A DNA stretch of 64,000 nucleotides from Arthrobacter sp. AL12 (lineage in GTDB: Bacteria; Actinomycetota; Actinomycetes; Actinomycetales; Micrococcaceae), in NCBI RefSeq assembly GCF_029960645.1, contig NZ_JASBQY010000002.1, forward strand, positions 258,161 to 322,160, in the 5' to 3' direction. Below are positions 39,483 to 50,845 of this stretch, one piece after another; the first letter of the stretch is position 1; each line of letters opens with the position of its first letter. Both the position numbers and the translations under genes were made by a program. The notes under the pieces were generated by a model that did not search any database, was not told the DNA's origin, and saw nothing but the letters and a program-made list of their open reading frames with translations.

Positions 39483-40082
39483 GTGTTTGGACGTAAAAAA
39501 GAAGCGCCATCGGCGCAGGACATAGTTGACCAGCAGGCGGCCGGGGCAGCGGCCCGGGATGCCGCCCTCGGCAAGGGCGCGCCCACGCCCAAGCGCAGCG
39601 CGCAGGTGGCGGCCCGCAAGCGGCCGCTCGTGCCCGAGGACCGCAAGGCTTCGAAGGCCGCCGAGCGGGCAGCGGTCCAGGAGCAGCGGCTCAAGATGCG
39701 GCAGGCCATGGACACCGGCGATGAGAGGTTCCTGCCGCTGCGCGACAAGGGCCCGCAGAAGCGCTTCGCCCGTGACTATGTGGATGCCCGCTTCAGCCTC
39801 GGCGAATATTTGATGTTCGGGGCGCTCATCTTCGTGATCGTCTCACTCCTGGTCCCGTCCACCAGCGAACAAATGATCTACGTCCTGGGCGGGTTCTGGG
39901 TGATGTTCCTGGCGGTCTTCGTCGACGTGTTTATCCTGTCCCGGAAGCTGAAGAAGCGCCTGGAACAGAAGTTCGGGCACGTGGAGCGCGGCACCGTCTG
40001 GTACGGCTCCATGCGTTCGCTGCAGTTCCGCAGGCTGCGCCTGCCCAAGCCGCTCGTCAAGCGCGGCGAATACCCCGCCTGA
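39483..40082 (+). CDS. DUF3043 membrane protein
   Basis: A 199-residue actinobacterial protein: a highly charged N-terminal half (PTPKRSAQVAARKRPLVPEDRKASKAAERAAVQEQR), the conserved DTGDERFLPLRDKGPQKRFARDYVDAR block (about residues 80-105), two membrane helices (about 112-130 and 135-157) and a basic tail. DUF3043 is widespread in actinobacteria without known function. The GTG start is set by TATTCT six bases upstream. A strong terminator follows at 40097-40133. Confidence 0.88.
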   Translation: MFGRKKEAPSAQDIVDQQAAGAAARDAALGKGAPTPKRSAQVAARKRPLVPEDRKASKAAERAAVQEQRLKMRQAMDTGDERFLPLRDKGPQKRFARDYVDARFSLGEYLMFGALIFVIVSLLVPSTSEQMIYVLGGFWVMFLAVFVDVFILSRKLKKRLEQKFGHVERGTVWYGSMRSLQFRRLRLPKPLVKRGEYPA

Positions 40083-40096
40083 TTCACGCCATCAAC

Positions 40097-40133
40097 ACAA
40101 AGCCCCCGGCAGTCTGACTGCCGGGGGCTTTGT
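40097..40133. terminator. Terminator between DUF3043 and pyrD
   Basis: A perfect stem of up to 18 bp (40097-40114 with 40116-40133; ACAAAGCCCCCGGCAGTC and complement), with AAAG/CTTT at its foot, in a convergent gap. It can serve both genes. Confidence 0.85.
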
Positions 40134-40175
40134 CGTCCCCGGCAGTCAGGGATGCTCCGTGCTGTGCAGGGTGGC

Positions 40176-41249
40176 TCAGCGCCGGGACGGGTGCTTCGCG
40201 AGGAGCCGGTTGATGCGGGCGGCCCAGAACGGCCCTTCATAGAGGAACGCCGTGTATCCCTGCACGAGGGTGGCGCCGGCGTCGAGCCGTTGCTGGACGT
40301 CCTGCGCGGTTTCGACGCCGCCCACGGAGACCAGGGTCAGCCTGCCGCCGGTGGCCGCCTTCAGCCGGGCGAGCACCTCCAGCGACCGCTGATTCAGCGG
40401 CGCGCCGGACAGCCCGCCGGCCCCGCACGCCGCCACCTTTTCGGCGCTGGAGGAGAGCCCGGTGCGGGCGATGGTGGTGTTGGTGGCGATGATTCCGTCC
40501 AGGTTCAGGTCCAGTGCCAGGCGCGCGACGTCGTCGATGTCGTCATCGCTGAGGTCCGGGGCGATCTTGACCAGCAGCGGGACGTGGCGTCCGGACGCCA
40601 CGTCCGCCGCCTCCCCCACGGCCGTCAGCAGCGGGCGCAGGGTTTCAACATCCTGCAGCAGCCGCAGGCCCGGGGTGTTCGGGGAGCTGACGTTGACCAC
40701 GAGGTAGTCTGCGGCTGGCGCGAGGCTGCGGGCGCTGGCCAGGTAGTCGGCCACGGCGTCCTTAAGTTCCACGACCTTGCTCTTGCCGATGTTGACGCCG
40801 ATCACCGGGCGGACCCCGGGGTGGCGGCGCTGCAGGGCCGCGCGGGCAGACTTCAGCCTTGGCGCCACGGCGGCGGCGCCGTCATTGTTGAAGCCCATCC
40901 GGTTGATCACGGCGCGGTCCTCGACCAGGCGGAAGAGCCTCGGCGCGGGGTTCCCCGGCTGGGCCTGCCCGGTGATGGTGCCGACCTCGACATGGCCGAA
41001 CCCCAGCTCGGTGAGGGCCTCAATGCCGTGCCCCTCCTTGTCGAATCCGGCCGCCAGTCCGAACGGGGAGGGGAACGTCAGGCCGAACGCCTGGGTCTGG
41101 AGGGACGCCGCCGGGGCGGTGAACTTCTGCAGCACCCGGCCGGCGCCGCAGGAGTGGACGAGCCGGATGGCCTTGAAGCCGATCTTGTGGGCGCGTTCGG
41201 CGTCCATCCATGAGAAGGCCAGCCGGAAGAAAGTCGGATATACGCGCAT
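40176..41249 (-). CDS. pyrD: Dihydroorotate dehydrogenase (quinone), class 2
   Basis: The 357-residue flavoprotein oxidises dihydroorotate to orotate and passes electrons to menaquinone, the fourth step of pyrimidine synthesis. The class 2 N-terminal amphipathic helices ([22 protein letters not shown]) target the membrane. FMN-binding segments [10 protein letters not shown] and [15 protein letters not shown], and the active-site motif NVSSPNTPG at 186-194 with catalytic Ser189 are intact. The ATG at 41249 fits the family N-terminus; an earlier in-frame ATG would add 16 unrelated residues. Confidence 0.94.
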   Translation of the reverse strand: MRVYPTFFRLAFSWMDAERAHKIGFKAIRLVHSCGAGRVLQKFTAPAASLQTQAFGLTFPSPFGLAAGFDKEGHGIEALTELGFGHVEVGTITGQAQPGNPAPRLFRLVEDRAVINRMGFNNDGAAAVAPRLKSARAALQRRHPGVRPVIGVNIGKSKVVELKDAVADYLASARSLAPAADYLVVNVSSPNTPGLRLLQDVETLRPLLTAVGEAADVASGRHVPLLVKIAPDLSDDDIDDVARLALDLNLDGIIATNTTIARTGLSSSAEKVAACGAGGLSGAPLNQRSLEVLARLKAATGGRLTLVSVGGVETAQDVQQRLDAGATLVQGYTAFLYEGPFWAARINRLLAKHPSRR

Positions 41250-41304
41250 GGCTCTAGTTTTGCGGTTCCGGCGGCCCAGACCAAACCCGCAGGCCACCGG
41301 GCGC

Positions 41305-41310
41305 TAGCAT
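41305..41310 (+). promoter_or_regulatory. -10 hexamer of a probable leaderless promoter for the hydrolase pair
   Basis: TAGCAT ends six bases before the ATG at 41317. Confidence 0.45.
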
Positions 41311-41316
41311 GAAGCC

Positions 41317-42339
41317 ATGGACTGGGTACCCGATATCCTCGGCGACGACTTCGAGGCCTGCACTGTCGCGGCGTCCGGGCCTGACGGCGTCGAGCGGACC
41401 GCCACGCTGGTGCGGCACGTTCCCCGGGCAGGGGGTGCCGCCGGCGGAGCGGCAGCCAGCGGGACTGCAGCCGCCGGGCGCCGGCCCCGCGCCGTGCTGT
41501 TCCTGCACGGCTGGAGTGATTATTTCTTCAACGCGGAACTCGCCGAATTCTGGACCGGCCAGGGGTTCGCGTTCTTCGCCCTTGACATGCACAACCACGG
41601 GCGGAGCCTGCACGCCGGCGCGCACGGCGGCTACGTGGCCGACCTGGACGACTACGACGCCGAGATCACCGCGGCGGTTGGCATCATCGCCTCCCTGCAC
41701 CCCGTGGCGGAAGCACCGCCGGCGGTGGCGCTGATGGGGCATTCCACCGGCGGGCTGATCGCCGCGCTGTGGGCCAGCCGGCATCGGGGGAAGGTTTCGC
41801 AGCTGATCCTCGACAGCCCCTGGCTGGAAATGCACGGCAGTCCGGCCGTGCGCCGCGCGGCCCGGACCATGGTGGAACCGCTCGCGCGGTTCCGGCCCGA
41901 AGCCGTCATCCGGCTCCCCGAACGCGGCTTTTACTGGCGCAGCATCAGCAGCGCCGCAGAGGGCGAATGGACCCTGGATGACAGCTACCGCCCGCCCCGT
42001 GCGTTCCCCGTTCGGGCCGGGTGGCTGAGCGCGGTCCTCAGCGGACAGTCGCGGGTGGCGCGGGGACTGAACATCGACGTCCCGATCCTGGTGCTGATCT
42101 CGGGAGCCAGCGCCACCGGGATGTTCTGGAAGGAATCCATGCGGCGCACCGACGCGGTCCTGGACGTCAACACCATTGCACTGCGGGCCCTCAGCCTGGG
42201 CCGGACCGTCACGCTCGAACGGATCGACGGCGCCCTGCATGATGTGTTCCTGTCGGCCCCGTGCGTCCGTGCCGACGCCTATGCCCGGCTGGCCCGCTGG
42301 CTCCGCGCGTACGTGCTGGACGACGGCGGCGCCGCGTGA
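41317..42339 (+). CDS. Alpha/beta hydrolase (first of a tandem pair)
   Basis: A 340-residue serine hydrolase of the lysophospholipase/monoglyceride-lipase-like type. LFLHGWSDYFFNAELAEFWTGQGFAFFALDMHNHGRSL gives the oxyanion-hole and strand pattern; the nucleophile Ser143 sits in GHSTGG, and the C-terminal His is probably in GALHDVFLS. A Gly/Ala-rich insertion (about residues 38-55) is low complexity. The next gene is a clear paralogue starting inside its stop codon (GTGA overlap). Substrate not predictable; no signal peptide. Confidence 0.85.
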   Translation: MDWVPDILGDDFEACTVAASGPDGVERTATLVRHVPRAGGAAGGAAASGTAAAGRRPRAVLFLHGWSDYFFNAELAEFWTGQGFAFFALDMHNHGRSLHAGAHGGYVADLDDYDAEITAAVGIIASLHPVAEAPPAVALMGHSTGGLIAALWASRHRGKVSQLILDSPWLEMHGSPAVRRAARTMVEPLARFRPEAVIRLPERGFYWRSISSAAEGEWTLDDSYRPPRAFPVRAGWLSAVLSGQSRVARGLNIDVPILVLISGASATGMFWKESMRRTDAVLDVNTIALRALSLGRTVTLERIDGALHDVFLSAPCVRADAYARLARWLRAYVLDDGGAA

Positions 42340-43394
42340 CGTCCGCCGGGGTGCGGCCGGTCTGGCGGGAAGATGTGCTGGGCAGCCGTTTCGCGCGCCT
42401 GGAACTGCCCCTGGCGCCGGACGACGAGGGCCCCGTTGTCGCGACCCTGGTCCGGCACGCCGGCCCGGACGGAGCGGCGTCCGGGGTGGCGGCTCCGGCC
42501 CCGGCCACCCCTGACCCAGCCCCGGCCCTCCCTGGGACTCCGGCACCGGCGAAGGTGGTCCTCTACCTGCACGGCTGGGCCGACTACTTCCTGCAGGCCG
42601 AGCTCGCCGACCGCCTCGTTGCCAGCGGCTTCCACTTCTATGCCCTGGACCTGCGGAAGTTCGGGCGCAGCCTCCGGGACTGGCAGACCCCCGGGTACAC
42701 CACCGACCTGGCCATCTATGACGAGGACATCGCAGCAGCGCTGGCAGCGATCGGCTCCGATATCGCCGGCCGCACCGGCAGCTCCGCGGCGCCGACGGTG
42801 CACGTGCTCGCGCATTCCCTCGGCGGCCTGGTGGCGGCGCTGTGGGCGGACCGGAACCCTGGGAGGCTGGGCACGCTGGTCCTCAATGCGCCTTGGCTGG
42901 AACTTCAAGGCAGCAGCCTGATCCGGAACATCGCGGTGCACCTGGTGGAACCGCTGGCGCGCGCCGATCCGCGCCGGACGCTCCTGATGCCCAGCATGCC
43001 CGGCTACTGGGACAGCGTGGGCGAGACAGCCCACGGCGAATGGGGCCTCGATCCCGCGTGGCGTCCGCGGGAATCGTTCCCCGTCCGGCCCGGCTGGATG
43101 AAGGCAGTTCTGGCCGGCCACGCGGCCGTGGCCCAGCGGCTCGCCATCAGCTCACCGGTGCTGGTGATGCTGTCCGGACGCACCCGGATCCAGGCCGAAT
43201 GGTCCGAGGAACTCATGGGACTCGACGCCGTGATCGATGTCGAGGAAACGGCGCGCAGCGCGCTCAGGCTGGGCCGCCGGACGGCAGTGTTCCGGTACCC
43301 GGGGGCGATCCACGACATCTTCCTGTCCCGCCGCGCGGTTCGGCAGGAAGCCTACGACGACCTCGTCCTCTGGCTCAGCCTGTACCCGGGCTGA
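42336..43394 (+). CDS. Alpha/beta hydrolase (second of a tandem pair)
   Basis: This 352-residue protein is a paralogue of the preceding hydrolase: LYLHGWADYFLQAELADRLVASGFHFYALDLRKFGRSL aligns with it residue for residue, nucleophile Ser161 lies in AHSLGG, and the C-terminal His is in GAIHDIFLS. A Pro/Ala-rich linker (about residues 50-75) replaces the Gly/Ala insertion of its partner. The GTG at 42336 overlaps the upstream TGA, indicating translational coupling; a GTG five codons later is an alternative. The pair arose by duplication and has diverged considerably. Confidence 0.85.
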   Translation: MTSAGVRPVWREDVLGSRFARLELPLAPDDEGPVVATLVRHAGPDGAASGVAAPAPATPDPAPALPGTPAPAKVVLYLHGWADYFLQAELADRLVASGFHFYALDLRKFGRSLRDWQTPGYTTDLAIYDEDIAAALAAIGSDIAGRTGSSAAPTVHVLAHSLGGLVAALWADRNPGRLGTLVLNAPWLELQGSSLIRNIAVHLVEPLARADPRRTLLMPSMPGYWDSVGETAHGEWGLDPAWRPRESFPVRPGWMKAVLAGHAAVAQRLAISSPVLVMLSGRTRIQAEWSEELMGLDAVIDVEETARSALRLGRRTAVFRYPGAIHDIFLSRRAVRQEAYDDLVLWLSLYPG

Positions 43395-43426
43395 CAAAGC
43401 AGACTAGCCGGCCGCCGCTCTGGGGG

Positions 43427-44254
43427 TCAGGCCGGGCCGGCGGGGGCCGCGTCCACCGCACCGCCGTAGCGGCGGTCCCGCTGGGCGTAGACCTCGACGG
43501 CGTCCCACAGCGTGCGCCGGTCCACGTCGGGCCAGAGCGTGTCCATGAAGACGAACTCTGCATACGCCGACTGCCACAGCATGAAGTTGGAAAGCCGCTG
43601 CTCCCCGGAACTGCGCAGGAACAGGTCAACGTCGGGAAGGTCCGGCTCGTCCAGGTATTTTTGGATCGTCTTTTCGGTGATGGCGCCCGGCTTGAGCCGC
43701 CCGGCGGCGACTTCCTCGGCGATCGCGGACACCGCGTCCGCGATTTCGGCGCGCCCGCCGTAGTTAACACACATGTTCAACGTGCACGTGCTGTTGCCGC
43801 GGGTGAAGTCCTCGGCTTCCTCCAGTTCGCGGATCACCGAGCCCCAGAGCCGGGGGCGCCGGCCGGACCAGCGGATCCGGACGCCCCACTCATCAAGCTG
43901 GTTGCGCTGGCGACGTAGCACATCCTTGTTAAATCCCATCAGGAAGCGCACTTCCTCGGGCGAGCGGCGCCAGTTTTCGGTCGAGAAAGCGTAGACACTC
44001 ACGTACTCGATGCCGAGCTCGATCGCCCCGGCCACCACGTCCAGCAGGGCCGGCTCCCCCGCCTTGTGGCCCTCGATCCGGGGCAGGCCGCGCATGTTGG
44101 CCCAGCGCCCGTTGCCGTCCATCACGATCGCGACGTGGCGGGGGATGAACTCCGCCGGGATTGCCGGGGGTACGGCTCCGGAGGTGTGCGGGTACGGGCG
44201 CACCACCGGGGCGCTCCGCTGCCGGGCCGGACTCTTCTTTTTACCCAACGCCAC
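43427..44254 (-). CDS. uppS: Isoprenyl (undecaprenyl) diphosphate synthase, cis-type
   Basis: A 275-residue cis-prenyltransferase that makes the long-chain polyprenyl diphosphate carrier for cell-wall synthesis. The signature [10 protein letters not shown] (catalytic Asp46) is followed by [16 protein letters not shown] and, near the C-terminus, [25 protein letters not shown]. The GTG at 44254 is two bases after the recO stop, so the two are co-translated; longer in-frame starts lie within recO. The recO-uppS order equals Rv2362c-Rv2361c. Confidence 0.94.
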   Translation of the reverse strand: MALGKKKSPARQRSAPVVRPYPHTSGAVPPAIPAEFIPRHVAIVMDGNGRWANMRGLPRIEGHKAGEPALLDVVAGAIELGIEYVSVYAFSTENWRRSPEEVRFLMGFNKDVLRRQRNQLDEWGVRIRWSGRRPRLWGSVIRELEEAEDFTRGNSTCTLNMCVNYGGRAEIADAVSAIAEEVAAGRLKPGAITEKTIQKYLDEPDLPDVDLFLRSSGEQRLSNFMLWQSAYAEFVFMDTLWPDVDRRTLWDAVEVYAQRDRRYGGAVDAAPAGPA

Positions 44255-44256
44255 GG

Positions 44257-45012
44257 TTACGTTCGCTCCACATGTTTGAGGGATTTGAGGACACGTTCCA
44301 GATGCCACTGCAGGTAGCTGGCCACGAGGCCGGCGGCCTCCCGGCGGTGCACGCGCACGGACGCGTCCGCCGTCGTCCAGTCCCCGGTGAGCAGCGCGCC
44401 GAGCAGCACGACGGTTTCCGCGGCAGGCGCGGGCGATCCCGGCGGCCGGCAGTCGGCGCACACCATGCCGCCGAGCGGAGCCGAGAAAGCGGTGTGCGGC
44501 CCGCGGGCCCCGCAGCGTGCACAGTTGGTGAAGCTCGGCGCCCAGCCGCCGGTGGCGAGGGCTCGCAGCAGGTACGAATCGAGGATGAGTTCCGGGCTGT
44601 GGTCCCCGCGGCTCAGCGATGCCAGGGCCCCGACGAGGAGGTTGTACTGGGCGGTGCCGGCTTCGCCGTCGACGTCGGTGAGCTTCTCGGCCGTCTCCGT
44701 CATGGCCGCAGCGACGGTGTAGCGGCCGTAGTCGGCGGCGATGCTGCCGCCGTAGGCGCCTTTGGCGACGGCCTGCGTGACAATGTCCAGGGTGCGGCCG
44801 GAGATCAGTTGCAGGTCCGCGACCATAAAGGGTTCCAGCCGGGCGCCGAAGCGGCTGCTGGTGCGCCGGACGCCCTTGGCCACCGCGCGGACCTGGCCGT
44901 GGTGCTTGGTGAGGATGGTGATGATGCGGTCCGCTTCACCCAGCTTGTGGGTGCGCAGGATGACGCCGTCATCACGGTAGGCGCGGGAGGCAAAGGAGGA
45001 GGGATGGGCCAC
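44257..45012 (-). CDS. recO: DNA repair protein RecO
   Basis: The 251-residue product has the RecO layout: an N-terminal OB fold ([39 protein letters not shown]), a helical domain and a zinc site (CARC and CADC). RecO loads RecA onto SSB-coated DNA in the RecFOR pathway. The GTG at 45012 gives the family-typical start; a GTG 11 codons upstream cannot be excluded. It is followed after two bases by uppS. Confidence 0.93.
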   Translation of the reverse strand: MAHPSSFASRAYRDDGVILRTHKLGEADRIITILTKHHGQVRAVAKGVRRTSSRFGARLEPFMVADLQLISGRTLDIVTQAVAKGAYGGSIAADYGRYTVAAAMTETAEKLTDVDGEAGTAQYNLLVGALASLSRGDHSPELILDSYLLRALATGGWAPSFTNCARCGARGPHTAFSAPLGGMVCADCRPPGSPAPAAETVVLLGALLTGDWTTADASVRVHRREAAGLVASYLQWHLERVLKSLKHVERT

Positions 45013-45117
45013 GGTTAATCTTCGCACTGTCTTGGAAAGAAACACTGCCTATCGGGAAACCCCGCAGTTCAGGCAGACTGCGCCGCCGGAGGACCCGGCG
45101 GCGCAGTGACGGCCGGC

Positions 45118-46994
<1,877 letters not shown>

Positions 46995-47000
46995 CCTTTC

Positions 47001-47006
47001 ACAGTA
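47001..47006 (-). promoter_or_regulatory. -10 hexamer of the leuL-leuA promoter
   Basis: TACTGT on the minus strand ends six bases before the leader-peptide GTG (46994), again a leaderless arrangement. Confidence 0.5.
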
Positions 47007-47109
47007 ACACGGGTGCGTAAGATGAAGGGGCCACACCTCCGTAACGTCCACCATGCAGACCGGGGGCCCGTAACAAGGCGGTCCCGGGCTGCCTCTCAAA
47101 GGAGCATCC

Positions 47110-49065
47110 GTGCCACTTTCGGGGATCGTCCTGTCCAATATCGACGCCAGTGTCCGGCCGCAGGATGACCTGTACCAGCATGTCAACGGCACCTGGCTCA
47201 AGAGCACCGAGATCCCGGACGACCGGCCCCTGGAGGGGACCTTCACGGCGCTGCGGGACGGCTCGGAGCTTGCGGTGAGGGAGATCATCGAGGATGCGGC
47301 CGCCCGCGGCGCGGAGTCCACCGGGATCGAGCAGAAGATCGGGGATCTCTACAACAGCTTCATGGACGAGGCTGCGGCGGAGGCCAAGGGACTGGATCCG
47401 ATCCGGCAGCGGCTCGCCGAGGTGTTCGCCACGCAGACGGTCGCAGAACTCGTGGCCCTCTCCGGGCGCCTGTTCCGCGCGGACGTGGGCGGGCTCTTCT
47501 ACATCTATCCCGCCCCCGACGCCGGCAACCCGGACCGGATCCTGCTCTACACCGGCCAGGGCGGACTCGGCCTGCCGGATGAATCGTATTACCGCGAAGA
47601 GAAGTTCGCCGCCGTGGTCCACGCCTACCGGGACCATGTGGCGACCGTTTTCACCCTGGCCGGTGTACAGCAGGATCCGGAAGCGGCGGCCGGCCGGGTC
47701 GTGGCGCTGGAAACGGCGCTGGCCGCTCACCACTGGGACAAGGTCACGCTGCGGGATCCGCAGAAGACGTACAACCTGAAATCGGCAGAGGAGGCCACGG
47801 AGCTCTTCCCGCTCCTCACGACCTGGTTCGACGCCGCCGCCATCACATCCGATAAACGCGCCGAACTGGTCGTCAGTACACCGGACTTCTTCGCCGGGGC
47901 GGCTACCCTGCTGGATGCCGAGCCGTTGTCCGTCTGGCAGGAATGGCTTGCCCTGCGCGTTGTCAGCGCGGCCGCACCGTACCTGTCCGCCGCGTTGGTG
48001 GACGCCAACTTCGCCTTTTACGGCACGACGCTCAGCGGCACGCCGCGGAACAAGGACCGGTGGAAGCGCGGCGTCGCCGTCGTCGAGGCCGCACTGGGCG
48101 AGGCCGTGGGCCAGATCTACGTGGCCCGGCACTTCCCGGAAACGCACAAGGCCCGGATGGAGTCGCTGGTCGCCAACCTGATCGAGGCGTACCGCCAATC
48201 CATCACCGGCCTGGCCTGGATGGGCGAGGACACGAAACATGAGGCACTGAAGAAGCTCAATTCCTTCCGGGCCAAGATCGGCTACCCGGACAAGTGGATC
48301 GACTACTCCGCGGTCGAGATCGACCCGTCGGATCTGCTCGGCAATGTGGAGCGCGCGCACAACGCCGACGTCGACCGGCACCTTGATGAGGTCGGCAAGC
48401 CCGTGGACCGGGAGAAGTGGCTGATGACGCCGCAGACGGTGAATGCCTACTACCACCCGCTGCTGAACGAGATCGTCTTCCCCGCGGCGATCCTGCAGCC
48501 GCCCTTCTTCACCGCCGACGCCGACGATGCCGTCAACTACGGTGGCATCGGCGCCGTCATCGGCCACGAAATCGGCCACGGCTTTGATGACCAGGGCTCC
48601 CAGTACGATGGCAACGGGCTGCTCCGCGACTGGTGGACTGAGGACGACCGCACCGCCTTCGAAGCGCTGACCGCCAGGCTGGTGGCCCAGTTCGATGCGC
48701 TCTCCCCCGCCGCGGCGCCCGGGCACACCGTCAACGGCAAACTGACCCTGGGCGAGAACATCGGCGACCTCGGCGGCCTGACGATTGCGTACAAGGCTTA
48801 CCAGATCAGCCTCGACGGCCAGGAGGCGCCCGTGCTGGACGGCCTGACCGGTGTGCAGCGCTTCTTTGCGTCCTGGGCTGCCAGCTGGCGGCAGGTCATC
48901 CGGACCGAGGAAGCGATCCGCAGGATCGCCACGGATCCGCACTCACCCAACGAGTTCCGCACCAACCAGATCGCCAGGAACCTCGACGCCTTCCACGAGG
49001 CCTTCGGCACGGCGGAGCAGGACGGCATGTGGATGCCGGCGGACGAGCGCGTCAGCATCTGGTAG
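47110..49065 (+). CDS. M13 family metallopeptidase (neprilysin/PepO-like)
   Basis: A 651-residue zinc endopeptidase. The M13 motifs are complete: HEIGH (486-490, in VIGHEIGHGFDDQGSQYDGNG), ENIGD (549-553, third zinc ligand Glu549) and NAYYHPLLNEIVFPAAIL (substrate-binding). There is no signal peptide or membrane anchor, unlike animal neprilysins, so it is probably a cytoplasmic oligopeptidase like PepO. GTG start with AAAGGAG at 47098-47104. Divergent from leuL-leuA. Confidence 0.94.
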   Translation: MPLSGIVLSNIDASVRPQDDLYQHVNGTWLKSTEIPDDRPLEGTFTALRDGSELAVREIIEDAAARGAESTGIEQKIGDLYNSFMDEAAAEAKGLDPIRQRLAEVFATQTVAELVALSGRLFRADVGGLFYIYPAPDAGNPDRILLYTGQGGLGLPDESYYREEKFAAVVHAYRDHVATVFTLAGVQQDPEAAAGRVVALETALAAHHWDKVTLRDPQKTYNLKSAEEATELFPLLTTWFDAAAITSDKRAELVVSTPDFFAGAATLLDAEPLSVWQEWLALRVVSAAAPYLSAALVDANFAFYGTTLSGTPRNKDRWKRGVAVVEAALGEAVGQIYVARHFPETHKARMESLVANLIEAYRQSITGLAWMGEDTKHEALKKLNSFRAKIGYPDKWIDYSAVEIDPSDLLGNVERAHNADVDRHLDEVGKPVDREKWLMTPQTVNAYYHPLLNEIVFPAAILQPPFFTADADDAVNYGGIGAVIGHEIGHGFDDQGSQYDGNGLLRDWWTEDDRTAFEALTARLVAQFDALSPAAAPGHTVNGKLTLGENIGDLGGLTIAYKAYQISLDGQEAPVLDGLTGVQRFFASWAASWRQVIRTEEAIRRIATDPHSPNEFRTNQIARNLDAFHEAFGTAEQDGMWMPADERVSIW

Positions 49066-49159
49066 ACGCTCAGAGCCGGCTGCCCTGGCACGCACCGAGC
49101 GCCGGCCGCGGGAGCAGTTCAGCTCCTGCGGCCGGCCCTCGCCGGTTCAAAGCGCGCCG

Positions 49160-50731
49160 CTACCGGGTGATCAGCGCCGGGTTGGCCTGCTGGCAGACGA
49201 CGTCACCGGCGGTCTGGTTGACGATGTCCGAGGGCAGTTGCACCGCTGAGTCCGCACCAGTGCCGCCCACCAGATCGCTGCCAAGGTAGACCTGGACGCC
49301 GGCGACACCGGCTGCCGGAAGCACCTGCGTCGCCGGAATGCCCAGCAGGGCGGCAACGTCGGCGGCCACAACCTCGTAGCCGGCACCGTAGTAGACGGCG
49401 GTCGCTGCGACCGGCCGGGCGGCCAGCTGCCCGAGCTGGGTGAAGCCGCCGGCGGTGAGGGCCTGGATAATCTCCTGGGGCCGGGCCGGAACGCCGGACC
49501 CGTTCGCGACCGTGACGGGCTGCAGCGCCTTGTCGTACGCGGGGGCCGTCTCGCTGGGTGTCGGCTCGGCGCTGGCACTGGGATCCGGGGACGCGGACGG
49601 GCTCGGCGGCGCCGTCGGGTCCGTGAGGTCAATGTCCTTGCGCATCGCCGCGAAGAGCTGGGAAGCAGCGGGCTCCGCGACCTGCAGGCGGTTCAGGTCG
49701 CTCACCGCGGGAACCGTCGGGACCGCCACGAAGGCGACCTTTCCGACGTCGATGTTCTTCAGCCGGTTCCCGACCGTCAGCAGCGTCGGGATGGAGGCGA
49801 GCCCCTCGTCGATAGTCAGGTTCCTGGTGACGACGTCGGCGATCTCCAGCATCCTGGCCGGGTTGGACATCGTGCCGTCATCCTTCATCTTCCGCGTCAG
49901 GGAGGACAGGAAGCCCTGCTGTGCCCTGATCCTGCCGAGGTCGCCGCCGTCGGCGAAAGCGTGCCGGGTGCGCAGGTACGCCAGTGCCTGCTCGCCCTGG
50001 ACCGTGGAGGTTCCCTTCGGGAGCCGCAGCTTCGAGTCCGGGTCGTACACGGCGTCGCTGATGCAGACCTCCACACCGCCCACTGTGTTCGAGAGCTCCT
50101 TGACAGCGTTGAAGTCCGCCATCATAAAGTGGTCGATCTCCAGGCCCGTCAGTTTGTTGACCGTGTCCACCGCGCAGCCGATGCCGGCCTCCGACATGGC
50201 CTCGTTGATCATCACGTTCTTCTGCGCCGGGAATTCCTGCTTGGATTCCTGGTCGGTGCATTTCGGTTTGTCCACGAGCAGGTCGCGGGGGAAACTGACC
50301 ACGCTGACCCGCTTGTTGTCCGCCGAGATGTCCATCAGCATCATGACGTCGGAGTGCCCGAAACCGGTGGCGTCGTCGGACGTGCCGTAGTTTGAGTTCT
50401 TCCCGTCACGGGTGTCCGAGCCCAGGATGAGGATCTGCATCCGGTCCCGGGAATCGTCCAGGGCGCCCTCGGTCTTGTCGCTGCCGGCCCCGAGTGACGC
50501 CTTGCTGATGTTGCCCTGCAGCCGGAGGACCCAGTAGGCGCCGAAGACGAGGACGCCAATCAGCAGGATGGAGAAAGCGGCGCTGCCGATCTTCAGCCAG
50601 GTCGGCATGCGGCGGATGCGTCCCAGGTGCCGTGCCGGGCCGACGGCGGGATCATCCGTGTGCCGGGCAGCAGAACCTGAACGGGCCGGGGATCCGGTTC
50701 CGTCTGCGCGGTCTTCACGGGGTCGAGACAC
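49160..50731 (-). CDS. LytR-CpsA-Psr (LCP) family cell-wall glycopolymer ligase
   Basis: A protein of about 523 residues: a short cytoplasmic Arg-rich N-terminus, one membrane helix (WLKIGSAAFSILLIGVLVFGAYWVL), the LCP domain (ILILGSDTRDG, VSFPRDLLVD, FNAVKELSNTVGGVEV, YLRTRHAFADGGDLGRIRAQQGFL with the pyrophosphate-binding Arg residues) and, after a Pro/Ser-rich linker, a LytR_C domain. LCP enzymes attach teichoic acids or other glycopolymers to peptidoglycan from polyprenyl-phosphate donors. The start is uncertain: GTG 50731 has AAGCAGGA upstream; a GTG at 50749 lies closer to the TAAAAT promoter element. Confidence 0.9.
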   Translation of the reverse strand: MSRPREDRADGTGSPARSGSAARHTDDPAVGPARHLGRIRRMPTWLKIGSAAFSILLIGVLVFGAYWVLRLQGNISKASLGAGSDKTEGALDDSRDRMQILILGSDTRDGKNSNYGTSDDATGFGHSDVMMLMDISADNKRVSVVSFPRDLLVDKPKCTDQESKQEFPAQKNVMINEAMSEAGIGCAVDTVNKLTGLEIDHFMMADFNAVKELSNTVGGVEVCISDAVYDPDSKLRLPKGTSTVQGEQALAYLRTRHAFADGGDLGRIRAQQGFLSSLTRKMKDDGTMSNPARMLEIADVVTRNLTIDEGLASIPTLLTVGNRLKNIDVGKVAFVAVPTVPAVSDLNRLQVAEPAASQLFAAMRKDIDLTDPTAPPSPSASPDPSASAEPTPSETAPAYDKALQPVTVANGSGVPARPQEIIQALTAGGFTQLGQLAARPVAATAVYYGAGYEVVAADVAALLGIPATQVLPAAGVAGVQVYLGSDLVGGTGADSAVQLPSDIVNQTAGDVVCQQANPALITR

Positions 50732-50764
50732 AGTTAATCCTGCTTTCACGAAAGGGGTCAGCCC

Positions 50765-50770
50765 ATTTTA
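50765..50770 (-). promoter_or_regulatory. -10 hexamer of the LCP gene
   Basis: TAAAAT on the minus strand, an obvious AT-rich hexamer in GC-rich surroundings. The expected start near 50758 leaves a leader of about 27 bases before GTG 50731. No matching -35 is apparent. Confidence 0.4.
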
Positions 50771-50845
50771 GGGTCCGAAACTGGGAATTCCCCGATGCCG
50801 GGCTCCATGGGAGCGGCGCAGGCCCCGTCGGCGCCGGGGTGGCGC

